A DNA stretch of 64,000 nucleotides from contig CM041465.1 in the NCBI GenBank assembly GCA_023213395.1, forward strand, positions 80,669,741-80,733,740, in the 5' to 3' direction. Within the stretch, counting starts at the first letter, position 1. Each line of letters opens with the position of its first letter. Under the pieces are notes generated by a model. That model worked only from the letters and a program-made list of their open reading frames with translations, was not told the origin of the DNA and ran no database searches. The translations under genes were made by a program, and so were the position numbers. This document shows, piece after piece, positions 22,213 to 33,559 of this stretch. This DNA comes from Cycas panzhihuaensis (lineage: Eukaryota; Cycadophyta).

Positions 22213-25200
22213 TAATATTATTAATTTATAGTCTTCATCTTCACCCTTGGTTTTTATTTCTTCATGCTTTTCCTATATGTTAAACTTATAAATCTACATT
22301 AAATTATATCAAACTGAAATAAGTTATATCACTTGTAACCCATAAGTCTATTAATATTGTGCTTGTTTCTTGCAAGCAAATAACTTATATAACCATCTTA
22401 GTTATCTTGATCATAAGTGACCAATTATAAGCATCTACCTATAAAATACTTGTATACCAATCATTAATTAATTAAATAATCAATCATAATTCATGACTTT
22501 TTCTTGTTATATTTATATGAAGTTTTCTCCTCAATAACTTTATATCTTTATGAAGTATTTCCTTTTATAAATCAACATTGTAAATGTAGATTAATATAAA
22601 TGAAAGTCAAATATCACCTTAATAAGAACAAAATATACAAATAGATCAAAAATTAAATACCAAAAGGAGTACCAAAGTACTTTCTCTTCAAAAGAAAATA
22701 ATACTCAACAACCTTTTACAAGTAATATTTAACCCTTTAAATAGACATGTGGGGGTCTTCTTCCTTATGATCTTATTAGTGACTCTAATAACCTTACATA
22801 TTATTAGAGGGTTTAATAACCCATGCATAAATATTAATAACTAACATCAATCATTAACACTCTGGTGGCTCTCTCTTACTAGTGCTTAGGAAATGTGGGG
22901 TTATGTTATATTTCACTTATAAAGTTATTGTAAACATAAACATTGCCAATCCTTTATCTAAAAAATCTTATGAATAGAAATGATTATTAATGTTCATATA
23001 AAAAAATAACCATCTACTAAAATGCATGAGTTACCAGTCACTATATTTACTAGATCGTTATGATATATTTCTTATACTTGATTTATTAGTAAACAAAATA
23101 ATGCTAGTCATTAGAATAATATTTTATACAAGAGTAGCATGAATATCTTACCTCTTATATATAAGAATAACAACACCTACTATATTATACAAGAGTAGCA
23201 TAATTCATCTCACCTCTTGCATATGACAAAATAACTTCTATGTTGCCTTCATCAGCACTTTTGCATGCATCTTCTACAACTCTCTTTTAGCAACCAATAA
23301 ATATTATCAAGATTAATAAATCAATAAACTAAATGTACTAACTCTAGAAATAAGATATACCACATGGCTAGGATAAGTTAGTTGTAATAAGGTAATGTAA
23401 ATAGTATGTTCCCATACTTCTTATCATACATAGCAAGTTAGATCTTTCATTGATAAACACATATATGATATCAATTAGATTCCTTAACAATTGATTTTGG
23501 TGTGCCAAATATAAATATCTAAGACTTCTTCATATCTTATAAATAGTAGAAAATAACATCATCTTATTAACTTTCCAACATCAACTATAAATAAATAGGG
23601 CCCTTTATTAATATACATTACTTGATATCATCGATGATTATAAATAATAAACTGTGTGATCCTAACATTTGATTAGTAGAGCTCTTCACTAGATCAAATG
23701 TATAAATGCTAAGGGGGATTTTAATTATGTCCAGTATAGCTAAGATTCTCACATCAATTTTTCATTACTATGTCGCATAAATTTAATTTTTTATTATTCT
23801 TAGCCTTAAATTATCATAAATGAGCCTTTAATATCTTTATTTTAAACTAAACTTCCTTTTTTTTCCTTCATCTATCATTAATGTGCATTATCATGATCTT
23901 AGGAGCTTTTAAAATATTCAAAAAATGCCAAAATAAATCTAAAAATGCTAAAAACATTATAACTTTTATCATGTCAAAAATACTTTAATTAGTATTACTC
24001 ATTAAAATATCTATCATTTGATTTTCAAAACACGCTTTATAGCTACTCATTTCAACCATGTCAAAATCCTCTTTTTAATGCAATTGAAAGTTTAAAAAAT
24101 AGACATTCTAATAAGAAGTTATGGGCAAAAGGTTGTAAGCATGTCATAAAAAAATAAACGTTCCTTAAGAAATAAAGTTTAGCCCCTTTCTAAATGGGTT
24201 GTTAGTTGTATGGCAAGTGTATGTGACTATCTACTAATATCATGGAGGCTAAAGAGTAGACCTCGAAATTTATCAATTTTTATTAAATGCATTTTAAACA
24301 ATACCTAAAAATTTTAATTTAATTTATTAAATTTTGTCATATGACACCTTTCTGGATTCCAAACATTATAAAATCTAGTTTAATATATTTCAAATATTAT
24401 AATTTTTTTCTTATGTATACTAAAATTGATCCTATAAATTCTCTACATGGTGATGACTTGGTCAATGACTAATTGTGATGCTAACAAATCATTGTAATCG
24501 ATCAAATTGATTGATATTCATAAGGATACCTTCATAAGGTCCTGTGGTGGCTCATACATTTGATTTTCACTCTATGCAATGGCAAATTAGTGACATCATA
24601 CAAAGCTCTTTACACAATAGAAGCAAACGAACAGAGATAGGCACAAATAGTATGAGTATATCTTTATTTGATGGCTATGAATAGAATAATAATGAGCACA
24701 AGGTAACATAATAAAAACACCACATCTCCATAATAGGTAGGGGATACTACTTATAATAGTAGGGACATGATCACATCATCTTATATAATTACAACTTGTA
24801 AATTAATCATGAGCAGAGAGCTTTACACAGGATAAATGGACTATGAAAAGGGCCTAAGATATATAGTGATATAGATTAGACATTCACAATAGTATTGAAT
24901 TTTTAGATCATGGCATAACAACTATAAAGATGTAGGTAAGAATGCTTCATGTAATAGGGAATCTCCATAAATAGATAGATATTAAGGATGGCACCACAAG
25001 CTCAAGTAATCACAGTTCTCATTTGATCAATGAGTGATCTAAATTCTCCATTATTGGCAACTTGACCATAACATAACACATCTTCCCATATCAACACTAT
25101 CAAACCCTAACCAAATATATTTCATATCCATATATTCAAGAAAGTTCCCTCCATTGTTTTGGTATCTACAGTCTTTTAGGGTTTAATATAAGGCCACTAA

Positions 25201-26220
25201 TATACATATAAATAAAAATATTTTAAACCTTAAGTGCTTTAATAGTTAGATAAATATATGTCATGAAGAAACCAAATCCATTACAATAATAATAATTATT
25301 ATCCAATATCAAATAATACAAAACCCTCATATGTTTCCATCAAATCAAACCCTTGGTCTATACTTTATAATAAGCTATAAATATGCCTTCTTTATCAAAC
25401 ATATTACAAAATCTTCAATCATAATGATCATCCAAACTTGCATTTTTACCTAAATCATGGATACGACATACCTTATTATTTTATTATTAGCATACCTTCT
25501 TTAACTATTAATCATGCAACATAATATACCTATTATTTATTGTCAAACCTCAACATGCCGCTTTATTATTATTCATCATACAAGCATAATACATGTTTTA
25601 TTCTCTAATGAGATACTAGCTTTATTCTAGTAGCAAATCTTGGCCTTGAGATATTCACAATAACCTCTTAAATGGTTTAAAAGTGAGTGACTCCTCAACT
25701 TCAATACCAAGCCACACATAAAAGTCTTTACTAATGAACTAATAAACTGATATAATACTTTGTTAATATGTTCTTTCATAGGGTGATCAATCATTCTTAA
25801 ACAATCTTATGTGGATGAGCTTCAGGAACCTATATATTTCATGAATATATGCCTATATGTGTAAATATATATCCACAATAATAAATAAATGATATTATTA
25901 TCAATTTTATTGTTATTCATCTTATGTAACTTCATCTCTTATATGTCTTCATCATTTTTATCTTGCCCCAAAATCTTGGTCGCATGTCACTAACATACTT
26001 GATTTTGGCTCACTAAATTCCTCCTCAAATTAATTGCTTACTATCTCATATTGGGTCTATAACTAACCTTGTACTATCTCAACTACTAACTTGATTGGCT
26101 CATGCATAGGCTTCAATCTATTTCATAAGGTCTTTCATAATATAGCTAATAAGAAAACTCTCACCTTAGCTTTGATAAACTACTTTCATAAATCTCCATA
26201 GGATCTTTTATAACCTTTAG
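22213..26220 (-). other. Interior of element C, no gene seen
   Basis: This AT-rich interior lacks zinc knuckles, DDE, YVDD-like or RNase H motifs on either strand. Nothing longer than about 60 codons is open. Confidence 0.5.
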
Positions 26221-26231
26221 CTCTGATATTA
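26221..26231 (-). promoter_or_regulatory. PBS of element C
   Basis: The minus strand reads TAATATCAGAG (continuing CTAAAGG) directly after the LTR end TTACA. It is a tRNA-iMet-like PBS with two changes at its start. Confidence 0.65.
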
Positions 26232-26749
26232 TGTAAGAATTTAGAATTTCACTTTGATACCACATTAGAATATACTCATAAATATAGTAAAAGTATATCA
26301 ATCATGCATAATAAATCAATCATATCATGAGGATTATGTATATAATTCATATAATATAAGATCCACATATAAAGTAATAACATGAAATATAAAGTATAAA
26401 TATAATCATGCATACATTACAAGAGACAACAAATTTATACATAAGAAACCTAATGTAGGAAAAACCACAAGAGAAGGTTAGAGTTGAGATGTCCTCTTTA
26501 TGATATTAAATAATTATATCTTTAAATCAATCTTCCCTTTTCAAGTTCTCAAATGGTGTATGTACATATTATAAATATGTCACCTCATAAATAGCCTACA
26601 ATATTTCTTTAGCCTTTTCATTATTCAATAGGATATGTACATGAATAATCATGCATATAATATTCATTAATGCTTTTAGGTATGGGATTGTATTAGTCCA
26701 TAATCTTATATTAAACATTAAATATATGAAAATATCACATATTTTAATA
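26232..26749 (-). repeat. 5' LTR of element C
   Basis: Minus strand: TATTAAAATATGTGATATT at 26,749 to AATTCTTACA at 26,232. The first dinucleotide has decayed from TG to TA. It pairs with 21,681-22,197. Confidence 0.9.
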
Positions 26750-26756
26750 GGAAGAA

Positions 26757-27069
26757 TGTTAAAAAATAAAAAAGTAATAATCCATAATAGTATAAATAGT
26801 GAGATCAAATATTTATATACCAAGAAAGCATGCAAATAGACTTGGTGAAAGAATGTACATCCATGAAGGGGTTTGCATTAATGATAAGTATATATGTACT
26901 AACAATGAACTCTTTGTGGGTCATTCATAATAGTCAGTATATATAACAACCTATGAACCAATAGCATAGCTCTTAATGTTTCCTACCTATTAAGAGTGCC
27001 TCAAATATATGCATCCCCTAGTTAATATAAGAGATAGTAATAAAATGAATTTAATATTACATCCTGATA
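26757..27069 (-). repeat. 3' LTR of element B
   Basis: Minus strand: TATCAGGATGTAATATT at 27,069 to the end TTTTTTAACA at 26,757. It matches the two halves of the interrupted 5' LTR (for example TAAATAGTGAGATCAAAT and ACCTATTAAGAGT). The TG start has decayed to TA. Confidence 0.88.
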
Positions 27070-27081
27070 ATCTCTCCCATA
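27070..27081 (-). promoter_or_regulatory. Polypurine tract of element B
   Basis: The minus strand reads TATGGGAGAGAT directly before the LTR. It marks this LTR as the 3' one. Confidence 0.75.
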
Positions 27082-28842
27082 AGATTTAATTTATATCACC
27101 AATTAGAGACTACCAATAGAATAGTATAAATCCTTTATCAATTTACAACTTGTTTATAGATTTACTATAAATCTACTCAACATATCATGTTAATATCATA
27201 TGGGTAAAAAATGGCCTAAATGTATTAAACCATGAAAACTATTAACACTTGTTATAAAGCCCATGGAGCAATTTAGCTCTCGTCCATTGCTCCCAATATA
27301 CTCTACATGTCTCTATCTTCTCCTATAAAGCATACTTCCCTTGTGCATATACATCTTCAACTCTAAACCTAAGTGAAGAATATGGGCTATACAATAACAA
27401 CCCATTCAAAAGTCTTGCAAACAATTGTTGTAACCGTTAAAAACCTTTCTAAATATGAACCTATCACCTAGTCCATCTAAAGCATACTTACAATATAATA
27501 TGATAAATTTCAACATATTAGCCATACACAACTCATAGGTTTTCATCAAAACTATGCTAAACATATGCAAACTAATCCATGCCTGAAATTTCATCTAAGA
27601 AAACCCTTTTTAAATGCTTTACAATGAAATCATCAAGTTTTCTAATTAAAATATCAAAAAGATTAAAATAGGTCATTCAACCACTTATTTTAACTTCATC
27701 AAAGCAAGGAATCGAATGAAATAGATGACACCTCAATATGACACCCTAGTGAAAAGTTATGGAGGAAACACTACTAATAGGTCATGAAAAAAATGAAAAA
27801 TAGATAAGAATTAAGGTTGGACCCATTTATTAGGTTCTATGGTCAAATTGTAGACATTATATAACCATATCAAGGACTCTACAAACTTCACAAATATATT
27901 AAAAATATTTTGATGAGAGTTATAAAGTTAATATACTTTATATTAATGAAAATTTTCATTCAAAAAGAGTCGTATGACATATACATCAACTACGCAACCT
28001 CCATGGAGTAAAACAGTAATTTTTAATTCATTTCTTGATGATTTTTCAATCCATAATCTACAATATCAATTCTTTATAATATTGATCATACAATGCTCTA
28101 CAAGCTTTCCAACATTAAGAAAAATACCCAAAACTCTGTTTTGAGTGCCCAATGCCTATTACATCTATTTTTCTCTATTCTATAACTGATAATCATAGGT
28201 TTGATGATAAATTTGACAATAATACATAGCAACAACCTCATACATAGAGAAAACTATCTCAAAAAATGATGAAACATGGAGAAAATTTTATCTTTAGGCC
28301 TAGAATGCAGCATTGGCCCAATGAGCATTCTGCTATAATATTTTCACCTCAATAGGCATTAAAATACTAAATTCAAACTCTCCATCATATTACAACCTCA
28401 CACCAATGATTAGAATGCTCAATGAGTCACTCATAATCCACCACAAGGGTTTCAAAAACTGGTGTATGCATCCACCAACACTGAGTATCAAACCCTTCAT
28501 CATTGTCAAAAAACCCTAAAATAGAGACTCCACTCTAGTAGAGTTATTTAAGATTTAGTGCACCTCAAATATTTAAGAGCTCAAACTTCTTCAGTATATA
28601 ACATCCTTACTCAACATCCTCTAATGTTAATAAATCTCAATGGTTAAACAAATATGCCTCCATTATCTTTACCAACTACTCATCCTTTATCCAACAAACT
28701 TTACTTCACTTGTAATTGGGGTCTTCATATTCTATGCATCTAGGTGTCTATAAGCATCACAGTGTCCTTGACTCTAAGTCTTCCCTACAATTGAATGTTC
28801 ATCATATCTAGCAATATAATAATAACATGGATCTATAAATAG
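27082..28842 (-). other. Interior of element B (left part), no gene seen
   Basis: This is AT-rich DNA between B's 3' LTR and the Tat insertion site. No retroelement domain is visible on either strand. The right remainder of this interior is only about 60 bp (51,304-51,360). Confidence 0.5.
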
Positions 28843-28847
28843 GCTTC
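28843..28847. repeat. Target-site duplication GCTTC, left copy
   Basis: GCTTC here matches GCTTC at 51,299-51,303 on the other side of the Tat element. The sequences AGGCTTC and GCTTCAAACTAAC would have been continuous before insertion. Confidence 0.88.
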
Positions 28848-31563
28848 TGGACGCGCATCTACAGGATAGCTACCTAACTAAATAGGTATGGTAAGAGCGG
28901 GTGATAATATGATCGAGAAAGAGACCTATAAGTAGGGTAAATACCACACAGGGCGCCCCGTGCGCTAAAGCCCAAGTTCGGGACCTGCAATGGAATATAG
29001 CTACCAAAGGGTGATCCCCCCACTTCAAACAAGAGGTGAGGAGGCGTAGGGTTAGCCTGGGTTGACCTAAGGGAAGGATCCTCCCACCCTTGGATAGCCG
29101 GAAGGGGATGGAAAGGAACCTTCGAGGGTTTCCCTAGAAGAATAGGAAACGAGGAAAGATAGGCAAGCAGCTGGCCTATGGACAGGGCCACTTTGGTTAT
29201 CCGGCGAAGCGGGGAACCAAAGGAAAGTAAGAGGGATGACCCAAGGAGATGGGTCAAGGTATGCCTAAGCAAACTAACCAAACACACAAGTAATAAGGAG
29301 AGCAGGAAGCTTGCATGGCAAAGGGAAGGGAAAGGTGAAAAGGAGCGGTTCCTAAGACCTTTTCCTATGAGTAAAGAAGATGCATGTAATGAAATAAATA
29401 AAGCATGAACCAAAAGCAAAGTTAATTTCCCCTTTTGATTTCCAATGAGTTAATTACTACTTATGTAAAGGAAATTCAAAAGGAAAGAGTGGTACGGTGG
29501 AGCGAAGCGTGTACTTGGACTGGAAGTGTGTTGTGACGATGGCACTCCTTAGGGACACCAAAACTCCACAAGGCGCGGTGGTTGTGAAGCGTCGCAGCAG
29601 GTTGGAATGAGGGGCTCTCTTACCTTCCCCAGAAAAATACTAAAGTACAAAACCAAGGAAAGAAAGAAACCAAATACTAGTAATAAATGAAGTATGAAAG
29701 TACAACATGCATAGGAGCACTTACCGGTAACGGGACGAGCGGAAAAGACCCTTTGCGCTCTCCAAGTACCTGTAAGCAAACGGCAACCTCCCCCTTTTCG
29801 GAGAAAGGGTACTAACATGCAATGACAAGATCCTAACAATACATGTCTATGTAATACAAATATAAACTTAAACACGTATATGTTAGCATCAACACAATAA
29901 TGATAATATGTAAAGGAGGACAACCAAAGCAAAAGGAAAGTAACCGGTAAGCCTCAGAGTGGCCTACCTCCCGCAAAGAACAACCCTAACCTCCCCCAAA
30001 AGCCACAAGGCAGTGAGGGTAAGGCTAAGAAGGATGGCTAGAAATAGTAGTAAGGGAGTTGAAATGGGCCAAAGAAAACCTACGGCAAGCTGGGGTGCTA
30101 TGAAGAGCAAACCGAGCTACCGGGAAAAGAGTTGGGCAAAGAACAAGCGGTCGGGACTTATGTGAGTTACCCAGATCTAAGCACAAGCCCTCAAACCAGT
30201 ACTGCAATGTGTGACAGCGCTGATTTTAGCGGCTAAGGAAGGGCCAACAAACCCTTGTTTGAGTGCCAAGGACAACATGAGGCAAGAGAGAAGGTTTGGG
30301 GGGCTTAGAGCTGCTTGAGGAGCGTGGAAGGTGGTGCGGAATCCACCCAGCTTTCTCCCAAACCCTATGTCAACCCTCTATGACACTACCTTGAGCAATA
30401 AATACAGGCAAGGAGGCACTATAACAAGGGTAAAATAGTCCAATATAAAGAGGAAAACAACCCTCACAAAGACAAGCAAAGAGACAAGTAAGATAGGGCA
30501 TCAATTGCATAAGGAAAATAACTCAAATCAATGAATACCTGAGAGGAAGAGGAGAGGTGCTTGCCTCAGCTAAGGGTTGGTAAGGAGAGGCTGAGAAATC
30601 AGCCCAAAACCTGTGGTGTAGCAAGTTTGGGACCCTGCTAATGGAGTTAAAGAAAGAACACCTGTACTTGGAATGCTTGATGGCTGCCCAGGGTAAGAAT
30701 CCACTGAGATCTCTCTAAGGGGCCCTCTCCAACGTGTGTGAGGGGCTGGGAAGATGTCTTAGCCATACCAAAGGAGAGCTGGGTGCTTGAGGAGAGACGC
30801 AGGTCCTGTAGTAGCAGCAAGGCAACAAAGAATAGCAGAGCACAGCGTGGTTTCCTTGAGGAGCAATCCAAAAAGTGAGCCAAAAGTTCTCAAAAATGAG
30901 TAGATCATGACTTAAGTGCGTAACCCAAACCCCAAAGCGAGTGATTAGGGCACAGCTGGCAGCGAGTTAAGTCACGAGACATGTGGCAGTTTCACAATAA
31001 ATGAGAAATTACCACGGCAGATTTTAAAAAATAAATTGAAACAGTCATACCACCGCAAAATCTGCGATACCACGGATTTTCTGGCGCCACCGCGAAAATC
31101 GCAGCAGATTACCTCAAGGCAAAATAGGCCCGCCACCGTCTGGGCTGAGGGCAGATGACAAAAAGGGCCAATAGGGGGCTGAGACACCTACCCGGGGGTA
31201 AACAAGCCAATAAACGGGTCCAAAAGAGAAAAAATAGGGTTCAAACAGTGTGGCAAGTCAACCAAACAATGACGGGTCATCACACGGGCGGAGGTGGCAT
31301 AAGCCAAGTGGATCTTGGAGCGAGAAGGGCAGAATGCGGGAAGTGGAGTGGCCACCAGGGTGCCACACTTACTGGGAGTGTGCCCCTGCTATAGTCATCA
31401 TAGGCTAAAATAAGTGTAGATGAAGACAAAGTCGTCTACAAAGCCACAAACATGCAGACATGCAAGCAAACACTGATCAAAAGGGAGCAATGATAAGGTG
31501 AGAAACATACCTGTACTTACCTGAGCTAGTAAATCTGTATCCATTCCTGAAAGCCGGGAAACA
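28848..31563 (-). repeat. 3' LTR of the Tat element (about 2.7 kb)
   Basis: On the minus strand it runs from TGTTTCCCGGC at 31,563 to GCGCGTCCA at 28,848. It aligns with 48,577-51,298 along its whole length, apart from small indels and the last 15 or so bases. It contains open frames (for example 28,874-29,419 minus) that are broken in the other copy, so they are probably not genes. GC content is higher than in the surroundings. A purine-rich block near 30,530-30,600 and short self-complementary motifs near 31,050-31,110 stand out. Confidence 0.92.
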
Positions 31564-31580
31564 CTGCCCCCTTGGCAGCA
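31564..31580 (-). promoter_or_regulatory. Polypurine tract of the Tat element
   Basis: The minus strand reads CTGCCAAGGGGGCAG directly before the LTR start TGTTTCC. The G-run is the expected plus-strand primer. Confidence 0.82.
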
Positions 31581-31975
31581 GAGCCTCTCCACTCGGAAGC
31601 CTGGTGCGATGGCGAATGCTGGCAACACAACTGTCAGTAGTACATATGTATATAGATATATCAATCAAGATCATAACAGTAGACAAGGGTGCTGGCAAGT
31701 GTTCTGGTAGAACGCGTGGATACGAAAGTAGCGGTGGAGACAACATAGGGGTTGCCTATGAGCCACCTGGGAACCGACTGGAAAGATTAGAAAGGCGAGG
31801 GGGCTGCCCCCACCATAAAAGATGCAGAAGGATATGCATAATCAAATAAAGAGTAAGCAAAGGGTAAGCGCCATAGTTTTACCTCATTAGCAGCCAGGTT
31901 TCAGAGGTACGAATGGGTCACAAAGCAAAGTGTAAGACGACCTGGGGCTTGGGTAACAAGGGGGCCAGACAAGTC
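31581..31975 (-). other. Spacer between second RNase H and PPT
   Basis: No domain is seen on either strand. It corresponds to the 3' untranslated part of the Tat element. Confidence 0.5.
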
Positions 31976-32398
31976 TCAGGGACGATCAGCAAGGAGAGGG
32001 AGGCGCCGCTCAAGGATGAGGCGAACGAGACTATCTGCCTCAACGTTGAGGGCCCGAGGGATATGTTGGATATCGACGGAAGAGAAGTGGGCTAGGAGAG
32101 ATCTGGCAGCATAAGCAAGAGTCCTCAAGTGAGGGCATCACACCTAGTAAACTTGGGTGAGATGAGACACCACAACTTGAGAGTCGTAAAGCAAAACGAT
32201 GGATCTGTGATGGAAACGAAGAGCATCGGTAAGGGCTTCAATAACAGCTGTATATTCAGCTTCGTTGTTAGTAGCCTCTGGGAGGAAGATCCCAGAGCGG
32301 AGGAGATCGTGTCTAGAAGGGCTATGAAGAATCCATGCAGTGGCAGAAGGTTCAGGATTACCACGGCTTCCGCCGTCGATAAAGATGTAGATGGACAT
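31976..32398 (-). pseudogene. Additional (archaeal-type) RNase H of the Tat element
   Basis: RNase H removes RNA from RNA-DNA hybrids during reverse transcription. From the Met at 32,398 the minus strand reads SIYIFIDGGSRGNPEPSAT, NNEAEYTAVIEALTDAL, LYDSQVVVSHL and HIPRALNVEADSLVRL. The four acidic residues of the RNase HI site (D in FIDGG, E in NEAEY, D in YDSQ, D in EADS) are all present. The domain is about 140 codons, normal for the family, and ends at TGA 31,976-31,978. One in-frame TAG at 32,144-32,146 separates the third and fourth catalytic blocks. Such a second RNase H is known from Tat elements. Here it lies 3' of integrase and beyond the antisense gene. It differs from the RNase H fused to RT at 37,571-38,158. 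Confidence 0.88.
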
Positions 32399-33140
32399 GG
32401 GTGACACAAAGTCCTGGTAGTCAATAGATATTGGAAGCAACACTCGAAAGGCAAGTAGAAAGTGGCCGTGAAGGGTAGGAGGACCTAGCAATGAGGTTAC
32501 CCAGGGCGAGAGCAAGCGGTCCGATCACCAGCAGAGAGTGGTCGGAGGAAAAAGCCTCCTGGGGCACTAAAAGGTCGCTTCGGAAAGCGAAACATGCCCC
32601 CGGATGGGGGAGCATTCCCTTTGGGGACCCCAAGAGCGAAAAAGGATTGCGGAAACGAGTCTGGGGCGATGAAATAAGCCAAACGAGTATAAACTCGGGC
32701 ATGCACGGGAGTGGCACGCAAAACGAGATGGAAAGGCCTAGGAAAAAGTGCAAAAATGAGGCACCATAAATGCACCTGCGAGAAAGCGCAAAAAGGGTGT
32801 CAAGAGAGCACAATGGGTGACAAGGCCAGAAGGCAAAGACAATCAGGGAAACAGGATGCCTCAATGGTCAGCGGAGCTAAAACTAAGAAGTGCTTGTTGG
32901 GGTCCCCACTTATATAAGGAAATTAAATGAAAAATGGATTCATTTTCACTGGCTCTCGTATGAAACCAGAGCCATTCCCTTACGCAGCGGAGCGCCACCA
33001 AACTTTGGAGGTACGCAGGAAGGGATCAGACCGTTGGATCGGAGATTAGGGAGAGCCAGCGGGATCGGTAGGACAGTATGGCGACAGCGAGACCGGATCC
33101 AGTGAGTGGATATCACTAAACCCAACCCATTTCAAAGCTT
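32399..33140. other. Region between antisense gene and second RNase H
   Basis: Several overlapping open frames occur on both strands here, the longest about 147 codons (32,864-32,421 minus). None shows a domain, and moderately GC-rich sequence easily leaves such frames open. It may hold the promoter or first exon of the plus-strand gene. Confidence 0.4.
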
Positions 33141-33559
33141 GAATTTTATTGGTTTTCTGTAATTTTTGTGTGGTTTTAGTGCCCCTTATGGGCTATCAAA
33201 GGCCTCTCGGAGTCCAAATCGGACCCAGAAAGAGGCGAGGACCTGGGCATTAGGGAACCCTGATCCTAATGGGCCCCACAGGGTCCACCAGAAGAATTTT
33301 TTTTTGGTTTTCGGGCCAGAAATCCCCCCTTTTGGGGGATCACCGTTTATACCACAATAATTATCGTGGGACCCGATCGCTGCAGGACCCGCCTCGAACT
33401 TAGCAAGATCGCTAAGTTCAAGAAGACGGCCGTGCAAGGTAAAGGGCAAAAGGGCCCAAAGAGCCCCAAATCACAGGCAGAGAGAGTTTTGAGAGAGTAA
33501 GGAGTGATAGTAACTGACACGAAGCTAACTTTGATCATTTTTTATATGGATAGGCTGTC

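Larger units (their letters stand above)
21681..26749 (-). mobile_element. LTR retrotransposon C, minus strand, non-coding interior
   Basis: Two direct repeats of about 517 bp (21,681-22,197 and 26,232-26,749) flank about 4 kb. A G-rich PPT precedes the left copy and a PBS-like sequence follows the right copy, both read on the minus strand, so the element is complete and reversed. No gag or pol domain was found in its interior, so it is either fully decayed or a non-autonomous (LARD-like) element. The 5-bp flanks ACAAG and GGAAG match at only three positions. Confidence 0.85.

Noticed and set aside
26596-26839. Overlapping frames of 79 and 62 codons on both strands
   Set aside because: They lie within or across the LTR of element C and B's LTR end; shadows of repeat sequence.
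28874-29419. 181-codon minus-strand open frame in the Tat 3' LTR
   Set aside because: The matching region in the 5' LTR (48,601-49,146) is broken into two frames, and the text (Leu/Ser/Pro-rich) shows no domain. It is a chance frame in GC-richer DNA.
32421-32864. 147-codon minus-strand frame
   Set aside because: No motif seen, and it overlaps other equally long frames on both strands, which points to composition rather than coding.
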